NCBI GenBank assembly: GCA_964388965.1
Contig: CAYMCP010000084.1
Coordinates: forward strand, 1-13,633
Direction: 5' to 3'
DNA length: 13,633 nt
Source of the DNA: Albibeggiatoa sp964388965
GTDB taxonomy: Bacteria; Pseudomonadota; Gammaproteobacteria; Beggiatoales; Beggiatoaceae
Shown here in pieces: positions 1-5,601 of this stretch (position 1 is its first letter; the number at the start of each line of letters is the position of its first letter). Made by a program: the position numbers and the translations under genes. The notes below the pieces were generated by a model. It did no database searches. It had not been told where the DNA came from and saw only the letters and a list, made by a program, of their open reading frames with translations.

Positions 1-670
1 GCTTCTTATCAAAAGATTGGCTACTTAACCTAGATTTCAAATCGGTTCTATATGATATTGGGTGAATCAGTTTCAGCACATTGTAATGCGGGAGCAACCA
101 TATATGCTCTACCTTGAAGCCTGCTTCCCTTAGGAGAGACGCATTTTCTTCTGGGGTTCGGACAGCGACGTGTTCTGGAAACTGCTTGACAACGATGTTC
201 TTGCTTTTCATCTTCTCCAAAAGGAACTCTGCGTTTGGTGTATGCACGTAAAATTTGCCGTTCGGTTTAAGACTTTTTCTGATGTTTCTCAGAATTTGTG
301 CCCATTCTTCGTTGTAAACATGTTCCGAAAAATCCATTGCGAAACTTGCATCAAAGACATTGACGTGGTGCTGGCAGAATACCTCAATATCCGAGCAAAC
401 AAACTCCGCATTCTTGATAGATAGCCTTTCCTTTTTCTCATTTGCTGCTCTGATAAATGGCTCAGAAAAATCAACGCCTGTGTACGACTTGACTTTAGGA
501 GCAATAAGCTCCATTAGCATTCCATCTCCACATGCGTAATCCGCGACTCTGAAAGTGCTATCTATCTTCATATAGGCGACTAACCTATGCAATCGCATGG
601 GTGATTGTTTTTTGAATGACTCGACATATCCTTCATCATACAGTTGTTTCAATTGTTCTTGCGACTTCAT
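1..670 (-). CDS. Class I SAM-dependent methyltransferase, C-terminus cut off by the window edge
   Basis: The frame is open from an ATG at 670 to the first base of the window and gives 223 residues with no stop. The SAM-binding motif I reads VADYACGDGM (about residues 42-51). It is followed by TGVDFSEPFI, whose Asp should bind the ribose, and by a motif-IV-like FDASFAMDFSEHV. A KPNGKFYVHTPN strand comes next, typical of Methyltransf_11/25-type enzymes. A GGGAG ribosome-binding site sits five bases before the ATG, which fixes the start. The acceptor substrate cannot be read; this type methylates small molecules, lipids or sugars. The gene stands alone, separated from the next operon by a MITE-like element, and its GC content looks higher than that of the genes to its right, so it may have been acquired. 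The methyltransferase call is firm; the substrate is unknown. Confidence 0.85.
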   Translation of the reverse strand, partial: MKSQEQLKQLYDEGYVESFKKQSPMRLHRLVAYMKIDSTFRVADYACGDGMLMELIAPKVKSYTGVDFSEPFIRAANEKKERLSIKNAEFVCSDIEVFCQHHVNVFDASFAMDFSEHVYNEEWAQILRNIRKSLKPNGKFYVHTPNAEFLLEKMKSKNIVVKQFPEHVAVRTPEENASLLREAGFKVEHIWLLPHYNVLKLIHPISYRTDLKSRLSSQSFDKK

Positions 671-683
671 CTATGCTCCCTCT

Positions 684-708
684 GGTGCTAACGCCTGAGC
701 TAAACCGA
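684..708 (-). other. attC-like 3' end just upstream of the methyltransferase
   Basis: Read on the minus strand, this stretch is GGTTTAGCTCAGGCGTTAGC followed by ACC, then a ribosome-binding site and the ATG. Integron gene cassettes are preceded by just such a sequence, ending in a GTTRRRY core box. Here the core is GTTAGCA, one base off consensus. I could not find the complementary RYYYAAC arm within about 150 bases upstream, so at best this is half a site or a decayed one. Treat as a lead only. Confidence 0.25.
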
Positions 709-779
709 TACCCACACCACCACAGATTAAAAATTAAACCGAAAAAAGCCGACGGCGGGTGATAGGCTTTCTTTGAATG

Positions 780-921
780 TAGGCGTGACGCAGTTCAGAT
801 GAAAAATTTACTCTATATTTGCAACTCACAATAAATCAGCACGCAGAGCATCCTTGCAGCTTCCCAACGGAGACCATTGGGACGAAGGAATAAAATTTTT
901 GTTTGAACTGCGTCACGCCTA
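780..921. repeat. MITE-like element with 18-bp terminal inverted repeats
   Basis: The ends are perfect inverted repeats: TAGGCGTGACGCAGTTCA at 780-797 and its reverse complement at 904-921. The match continues imperfectly inwards through an A/T run. The outermost TA at each end could be a TA target duplication, as made by Tc1/mariner-IS630-type elements, leaving a 138-bp element. The interior holds a second hairpin (TCCCAA at 862-867, TTGGGA at 877-882) and no open frame of note. Size, terminal repeats and lack of coding capacity fit a non-autonomous miniature element. It fills most of the gap between the methyltransferase and the hydrolase operon. Confidence 0.6.
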
Positions 922-930
922 ATTTTTTTT

Positions 931-962
931 AAAACAACCACTCAACTCAAGATGAAGTGGTT
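931..962 (-). terminator. Probable Rho-independent terminator of the dat-ybeD-hydrolase operon
   Basis: A perfect 7-bp inverted repeat (AACCACT at 936-942, AGTGGTT at 956-962) lies nine bases past the hydrolase stop codon. On the minus strand it is followed by GTTTT and then an A/T run. The stem is only moderately GC-rich, so termination may be leaky. Confidence 0.5.
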
Positions 963-970
963 ATCATTGC

Positions 971-1861
971 TCAATTCATCCAAAAATTTTTTAATTCTTT
1001 TAATCCGTAATCCTTCTCAAAAACAGTATAAGTATTTTTAACATGATGATTTTCAATGAATTCTACTAATAATTTTTGAAATGCAACAACTTGCTCCAAC
1101 TGCGGTGCATGACCAACATTGTCCCAAATGACAAATTGAGCTTGCGGTAAAGCGATGACTGTTCTTTTTAAGGCTTCGCGCTCTACGATGGTATCTTGCG
1201 AACCCCACAGCACCAAAACAGGTAAGCGTAATTTGTCTAATTCGTCTTGCACCGACCACATCGTTAACGCATCGTAAAAACCAATTATCGCCTCTGATGA
1301 CATCCGTGCTGCGTCGTCTAACAACAGCGTGAATAATTGTTGATCTGGATTCATGCTAGGCATCATCCGTGTGAGCACTTCTTGCAAACCAATACGATTT
1401 AAACTTAAAGTTTGCATGATATGTCGAAAATCAGAAGATTCTGTTAAATGTAAATGGGGAAATTGTGATTTTAAATGCGCCATACCTTCGGCTGGTACAG
1501 ATGAAACTAACGTTAAAGTACGAGTTTTTTGCGGATAATTTAAGGCAAATTGCATCGCTACCGCACCACCTAGTGAATGTCCTACCAAATGCACCGCCGG
1601 CAAATTCAATGCTTGTACAAACTCATAAATATCCGTTGCTAACTGTTCAATTGTGTAACCACCAGTAGGTCGAGAAGTATCACCACAACCACGTAATTCT
1701 GGTGCATAAGCCTGATAATGTTTTGGTAAATGTTGTAATAAGGGTTGCCACCACCGCCATGAAGCAAAATTACCATGAATCAGCAATAACGTCCCTTTTG
1801 CTTGGTCTATAGCGGAATATTCGTAATGTATTTCAATGTGGGGCAATTGAACAAAAGGCAT
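971..1861 (-). CDS. Alpha/beta hydrolase fold protein
   Basis: This is a 296-residue cytoplasmic enzyme of the alpha/beta hydrolase family (Abhydrolase_1/6 type), of about normal length and with no signal peptide. The oxyanion-hole HG is at 29-30, the nucleophile elbow GHSLGG puts Ser96 at its tip, the acid is Asp223 in LWGSQD, and the base is His251 in VGHAPQLEQ, so the catalytic triad is complete. The substrate (ester, lactone or other) cannot be told from sequence. Its ATG overlaps the stop of the ybeD gene by one base (TAATG), which implies translational coupling; it is the last gene of the operon and is followed by a hairpin terminator. In many gammaproteobacteria lipB follows ybeD, so a hydrolase in that place is notable. 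It could be an esterase such as a BioH-like or thioesterase-like enzyme, but nothing decides this. Confidence 0.85.
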   Translation of the reverse strand: MPFVQLPHIEIHYEYSAIDQAKGTLLLIHGNFASWRWWQPLLQHLPKHYQAYAPELRGCGDTSRPTGGYTIEQLATDIYEFVQALNLPAVHLVGHSLGGAVAMQFALNYPQKTRTLTLVSSVPAEGMAHLKSQFPHLHLTESSDFRHIMQTLSLNRIGLQEVLTRMMPSMNPDQQLFTLLLDDAARMSSEAIIGFYDALTMWSVQDELDKLRLPVLVLWGSQDTIVEREALKRTVIALPQAQFVIWDNVGHAPQLEQVVAFQKLLVEFIENHHVKNTYTVFEKDYGLKELKNFWMN

Positions 1862-2127
1862 TATAACACCATTAAAGTACGTTCATGATTACTCAGTTCT
1901 GAGTATAAAGCATCTAGTTGGGATTTGTTGTGCGCAACGATATTCACTGTTATCGCTACATAATTACCTTTTTTACTTTCACGTAATGTTATTGCACCTT
2001 CTCCCAAGTCGGGGCAATGTTTACGCACGATTTCAACGACGAATAAATCAAAATCAGTATTAGCTTTCCCCATGACTTTTAACATAAAATCACAGGGAAA
2101 TTCGAGTAAAGTATCATCGGATTTCAT
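1861..2127 (-). CDS. ybeD: YbeD/DUF493 family small protein
   Basis: This 88-residue protein matches the YbeD family (UPF0250/DUF493) along its length. It has LLEFPCDF near the N-terminus, KVMGKAN next, an SKKGNYVAITV block in the middle, and a terminal LMVL like that of E. coli YbeD. The family folds like ACT-type regulatory domains and is usually encoded beside lipoate and D-alanine genes; its molecular role is still uncertain. I chose the ATG at 2127 because the resulting N-terminus aligns with YbeD; a GTG at 2133 would add two residues. It overlaps the end of the aminotransferase gene, and its stop overlaps the hydrolase start, so all three genes are read from one message. Confidence 0.9.
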   Translation of the reverse strand: MKSDDTLLEFPCDFMLKVMGKANTDFDLFVVEIVRKHCPDLGEGAITLRESKKGNYVAITVNIVAHNKSQLDALYSELSNHERTLMVL

Positions 2128-2965
2128 GGGCACGCAAAGATTGTTTATAAGCTTGGAATAAATCCCACGCTTGTTGCCAGAGTGTTCCTACTCGACCGTT
2201 ACCAACAGGTTTATTATCTAATTTAATCACTGGTAAAATTTCACGAGTCGAGCTAGTCAGCCAAATTTCATCAGCACTGCGCAATGTTGTTTCTGTGATT
2301 TGTGTCTCTTCACAAGCTAAATTAGCTACTTGCATAGATTCAATAATCAAATCGCGGGTGATGCCTGTTAAAATAAAAGGTCCTTCTGGTGGTGTTAATG
2401 CTACACCGTCTTTGACGACGAATACATTACTTGCCGCGCCTTCAGTGACATAACCATCACGCAATAAAATAGATTCAACAGCCCCTTGTTCTACTGCTTG
2501 CTCACGTAATAATACACTACCCAACAAGGCGATAGATTTAACATGGCACATTTGCCAACGAATATCTGTCAAAGTAATTGCGCTTACACCGTTTGAAGGA
2601 GGTTGATCAATCAATGGTTCGCTCATCATAAATATGGTGTGTTTGATATGTTCTGGAAAATTATGTTTACGTTTCGCAGCACCACGAGTTATTTGTAAAT
2701 AAACGGATTGATCTCCATGACCATTTTTTGTAACTAGTTGTTCTAAAGCAGTAGTCCATTGCTCGTGCGTCATGGGATTGGATAATTTAATAGCTGCTAA
2801 ACTATTATCTAAACGCTTTAGATGGGCTTCTAGGCGAAATAAACACCCAGCATAAACGGGGATAACTTCATAAACCCCATCACCGAAAATAAAACCTCGA
2901 TCTAAAGCAGGTACTTGTGCTTGTTCAAGTGGTAAAAATATTCCGTTAAGATATGCAATCGACAT
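2114..2965 (-). CDS. dat: D-amino-acid aminotransferase (PLP fold type IV)
   Basis: The enzyme interconverts D-alanine and D-glutamate through their 2-oxo acids, supplying D-amino acids for peptidoglycan. With the ATG at 2965 it has 283 residues, the usual length. The PLP lysine is K143 in CHVKSIALL. E175, in TEGAASNVF, lies 32 residues later, the same spacing as in characterised D-amino-acid aminotransferases. The substrate-carboxylate trap is visible as R99 and H101 in ITRGAAKRKH, which separates it from branched-chain aminotransferases and ADC lyases of the same fold. A TTG at 2992 could add nine residues, but it lies almost on the predicted transcription start, and the protein family begins at SIAYLNG. 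It is the first gene of a tightly overlapping operon with ybeD and a hydrolase. Its promoter probably lies at about 3002-3030. Confidence 0.9.
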   Translation of the reverse strand: MSIAYLNGIFLPLEQAQVPALDRGFIFGDGVYEVIPVYAGCLFRLEAHLKRLDNSLAAIKLSNPMTHEQWTTALEQLVTKNGHGDQSVYLQITRGAAKRKHNFPEHIKHTIFMMSEPLIDQPPSNGVSAITLTDIRWQMCHVKSIALLGSVLLREQAVEQGAVESILLRDGYVTEGAASNVFVVKDGVALTPPEGPFILTGITRDLIIESMQVANLACEETQITETTLRSADEIWLTSSTREILPVIKLDNKPVGNGRVGTLWQQAWDLFQAYKQSLRAHEIR

Positions 2966-3001
2966 GGATAAAATGGGTCTGTAGTGATTCAATAATCAAT
3001 T

Positions 3002-3030
3002 ATTATACTGCAATTTTACAATTCTCTCAG
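3002..3030 (-). promoter_or_regulatory. Candidate sigma-70 promoter for the dat operon
   Basis: On the minus strand a perfect TATAAT lies at 3007-3002, about 37 bases before the dat ATG. The matching -35 position (CTGAGA or TGAGAG) is poor. No strong ribosome-binding site is seen before the dat ATG. Confidence 0.35.
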
Positions 3031-3069
3031 GAATGGGTGTAGATTAATCCAGCAATTCTCATTTTAGGG

Positions 3070-3312
3070 TTAAGTAGGGAGAGGATGGCAAGGGTTAAGT
3101 CCATCAAGCATAAATTGCAAAAGAGCTTGCCAAGAATCAAAGCAGATATAAAGCATAAGGGCGGAAAAATCTTGAAACAGTCGTTTGCGAGAAGGCAATA
3201 GTTTTCTGAGCTTTTTGAAGCGTTCATCAAACAATTCCATGAGCGTATGTACAAGAAAGGCAAGTATCATCAAAGTAGCAAGTACGGAATTGACTATAGC
3301 ATATATTTTGAA
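3070..3312 (-). pseudogene. Remnant of an IS transposase C-terminus
   Basis: The frame downstream of a TAA at about 3313 encodes roughly 80 residues that look like the extreme C-terminus of a DDE transposase of the broad IS4 type: VLATLMILAFLVHTLMEL, then ERFKKLRKLLPSRKRLF, then FDSWQALLQFMLDGL. No start codon of its own and none of the catalytic DDE region is present. The upstream part is missing and has been replaced by the Uma2 gene, so this is a dead 3' fragment. The rest of the 2966-3325 gap holds the dat promoter and two copies of GGGTTAAGT (about 3066 and 3092), with no intact gene. Identification rests on remembered family resemblance. Confidence 0.55.
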
Positions 3313-3325
3313 TTAAACAATAATT

Positions 3326-3889
3326 TTAACGCACAAACACCTCTGCTAAATCAATTTTTAATGTTGGAAACAAACTTGGTGTTGCAATCTCATCTTCGGC
3401 ATACATCGCTGCAAGTTCATACCGTCCCTCATTCAACACAAACTGATACACCGCTTGCTCGTATGGATACACCAACCAATACTCCAGTACTCCACTTTCT
3501 TGATATAATTCATATTTAAGCCGCATCTCTTTTTTTGAATTACCTTTAGATAAAATTTCAATAATCCAATCAGGCGCACCGTCACAACCCTGCTCCGTAA
3601 TTTTCTGCGGGTCACAAATCACACACAAATCAGGTTGAACGACACTCACCTCACCCAATTTGACATCCAAAGGCGCGATAAATAATTCACATACTTGTTT
3701 TTGCTGCAAAAATTGATTAATTTGATAACCTAAATCACGCGAAATACGCTGATGCTTCACATTAGGCGCAGGACACATCACCTGAATTTTACCCTTAATC
3801 AACTCCACAGCCTCATCAAACTGCCAACTAAGATAATCTGCGTAACCGTAAGTACCATCCAAATTGAGCTGAGATAGTTGCATCATCAT
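3326..3889 (-). CDS. Uma2 (DUF820) family putative PD-(D/E)xK nuclease
   Basis: This 187-residue protein has the Uma2 family pattern: an N-terminal ELIKGKIQVM strand, VVQPDLCVIC with Asp87, PDWIIEILSKG with Glu111, then KKEMRLKYELYQESGVLEYWLV with Lys125. These correspond to the acidic and basic residues of the restriction-endonuclease fold. Uma2 proteins occur in large numbers of copies in cyanobacteria and some sulfur bacteria; their biological role is unknown, though a nuclease or mobile-element link is usually suggested. I placed the start at 3889, the first of three consecutive ATG codons, because a GGAG lies six bases before it; an ATG at 3910 would add seven residues. It sits directly beside a dead transposase fragment and has no operon partner. 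Confidence 0.85.
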   Translation of the reverse strand: MMMQLSQLNLDGTYGYADYLSWQFDEAVELIKGKIQVMCPAPNVKHQRISRDLGYQINQFLQQKQVCELFIAPLDVKLGEVSVVQPDLCVICDPQKITEQGCDGAPDWIIEILSKGNSKKEMRLKYELYQESGVLEYWLVYPYEQAVYQFVLNEGRYELAAMYAEDEIATPSLFPTLKIDLAEVFVR

Positions 3890-4078
3890 GAAAAACTCCA
3901 ACAAATTCAAGATTAAAGTAAAACAGATAAATTCCTACAAATCAAGCCAAAAAAAACGCTCACCATCCAAACAGTTGCTGTAATTTAATGAAAATAAGGT
4001 AATGATAGATAAGATTGAGACCGCAGGAACATTCACCGATATTAATATAACATTAGACGGCGCAAACAACATAATAAA

Positions 4079-4681
4079 TTATTTATTTTCAACGAGATAA
4101 GTTTTTAAGCGATTAGCAACATTTGTAGCTGAAGCACTACGATTTCCACCCTGTTTAGTTTTCAATATTTCGCCAAAAGTTTGCTTTGCTCCCAGCATGT
4201 AAATCAAAATATCATTATCATTAAAATAACTACCTATTGTAATCACTTTAGCATTTGCCGCTTTGCACGTCCCAATTTTTTTAGTAGCGTTAGCCCACGC
4301 TTGAATACATTTTTTATAATGATTCGTATCAGATTGTAGATAAATATCTGCGCACTGTTCTGGCGTTTTTTTTAGGGTGCTATAACTAATGATTTTAATT
4401 TTTGTTGTTGTTTTATATTTGCGCAATTGCGATTCGATGCTAGCATTAAATTTATCTGCACCCGTTTTTGAATTAATAGTAAATTTTTCACTTACATGTT
4501 TCGAGCTTGATGTTGGCCAAGCCGCAACCACACAAACTCTTTCTACATTATCATCAAAGCGATATACTTTCCGCATTCGATCCAAAATTTTATCTTCACA
4601 AGAAGGCGCGCCTAGCAATAACACCATTAAAAAAATACCAAGCGTTTTAAAGCTGTTTTTTATTAATTTAAAATACTGCAT
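4079..4681 (-). CDS. Exported small protein of unknown family, possibly a lipoprotein
   Basis: This is a 200-residue protein I do not recognise. It begins with a basic stretch and a hydrophobic segment (TLGIFLMVLLLGA, about 13-25) ending at Cys28 in LGAPSC. That is a plausible but non-canonical lipobox, with Ala-Pro-Ser before the Cys, so the protein is either lipid-anchored or an ordinary exported protein. Cysteines at 50, 110, 125 and 139 could form disulfides in the periplasm. The mature part is lysine-rich, with alternating beta and helical character and a KVITIGSYFNDND strand. A strong GGAGGG ribosome-binding site precedes the ATG. It starts 65 bases after the ABC ATPase gene on the same strand, so it is probably the third gene of the permease operon and may be that system's periplasmic partner or cargo. 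It is too short and too dissimilar to be a TRAP TAXI binding protein. Confidence 0.7.
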   Translation of the reverse strand: MQYFKLIKNSFKTLGIFLMVLLLGAPSCEDKILDRMRKVYRFDDNVERVCVVAAWPTSSSKHVSEKFTINSKTGADKFNASIESQLRKYKTTTKIKIISYSTLKKTPEQCADIYLQSDTNHYKKCIQAWANATKKIGTCKAANAKVITIGSYFNDNDILIYMLGAKQTFGEILKTKQGGNRSASATNVANRLKTYLVENK

Positions 4682-4746
4682 ACGCCCTCCATCAATAATA
4701 AATATTAAAGCGCAGCAGCTAGTATAAAATAAAGAACAACATTTCT

Positions 4747-5601
4747 CTATATATTATTGCCAGTTTTCTCGGTATATTTTGAAATAGTTTTATTTTCAAT
4801 AAGATAATGTTCATCAAAAGACGTAATTGCATCAACATTATGCGTTGCCACAATAATAGTCATTTGTTTTTCATCAGCCAATCGTCTGAATAAATTAAAT
4901 ACCATTGATTTTTTAGTCGGATCAAGGCTAGAAGTGGGTTCATCAGCAATTAAAATTGTGGGTTCTTTAGCCAGAGCACGAGCAATATTAACAAGTTGCC
5001 GCTGTCCACCAGACAATTGGTACATTGGCTTGTGCATAATATTTTCAATATCCAATTGATGACACAACGCCTGTGCTTTTTTTACACGATCTTTTGCGCT
5101 AAAACCTCTAGCTAATAATGGTAAGGAAATATTTTCAATTGCATCCCACTGCATCATTAATTCATGTGATTGAAAAATATAAGCAAAATAAGTTTTAATA
5201 ATATCTTCGCGCTCTGGGTGAGGCAACGCAGAACAATCATAATAATCTCGCACAAAGGTTTTTTTAATTATATTATTTTCCGTATCCTTGTGCTGCCGAA
5301 CCGCTCTTTTACTGGAAGAAGATAGATAAACACTACCACTTTTTGGCGTGGACAATAAGCCCAACACGCGCAGTAAGGAGCTTTTACCCACTCCAACGTC
5401 ACCGCGAATGGAAACCGTTGAACCATATTTAATCGGTAAATTAAGATTTTCTAAAAGTATCTTGTTATCGTATTCGATAGATAAATTTTCCGCATATAAA
5501 ATGATATTTAATTCTGTAAATTCCTGTTTTTTAGCATAATTATCTGGATAAAGGCTTATTACATCAAGTGCTTCAATAATATTAGGCTCTTCGGTTTGCA
5601 T
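4747..5601 (-). CDS. LolD/MacB-like ABC transporter ATPase
   Basis: This 284-residue cytoplasmic ATPase has all nucleotide-binding motifs: Walker A GDVGVGKS (67-74), Q-loop IFQSHELM with Gln144, signature LSGGQ (196-200), Walker B ILIADE (216-221), D-loop SSLD and switch His254. The order and the LSGGQRQLVNIARAL context fit the LolD/FtsE/MacB group that powers FtsX-type permeases. Two oddities stand out: an N-terminal extension of about 35 residues before the ATPase core, and an enlarged charged segment of about 20-25 extra residues between Walker A and the Q-loop (around 95-135). Its ATG lies inside the last codons of the TRAP-FtsX gene (20-base overlap, different frame) with no clear ribosome-binding site, so translation is probably coupled. 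The obvious partner is the C-terminal permease half of that fusion protein. Confidence 0.92.
   Translation of the reverse strand: MQTEEPNIIEALDVISLYPDNYAKKQEFTELNIILYAENLSIEYDNKILLENLNLPIKYGSTVSIRGDVGVGKSSLLRVLGLLSTPKSGSVYLSSSSKRAVRQHKDTENNIIKKTFVRDYYDCSALPHPEREDIIKTYFAYIFQSHELMMQWDAIENISLPLLARGFSAKDRVKKAQALCHQLDIENIMHKPMYQLSGGQRQLVNIARALAKEPTILIADEPTSSLDPTKKSMVFNLFRRLADEKQMTIIVATHNVDAITSFDEHYLIENKTISKYTEKTGNNI

Noticed and set aside
289..504. Open frame on the minus strand (71 codons) within the methyltransferase region, which looked at first like a frameshifted methyltransferase.
   Set aside because: Reading the run of five A/T bases at 432-436 correctly shows that the methyltransferase is in frame from 670 to the window edge; the 71-codon frame is an out-of-frame shadow.
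744..770. AAAGCC/GGCTTT inverted repeat as a terminator.
   Set aside because: The stem is six pairs with a 14-base loop, no clear T-run follows, and no gene ends next to it on either strand within the window.
3027..3263. Minus-strand 78-codon frame overlapping the transposase remnant.
   Set aside because: The transposase-like residues are in the other frame (3070-3312); this one is low-complexity hydrophobic translation with no family resemblance.
4079..4681. Exported protein considered as the TRAP TAXI or DctP binding protein.
   Set aside because: It is about 120 residues too short and lacks the recognisable sequence features of either family.
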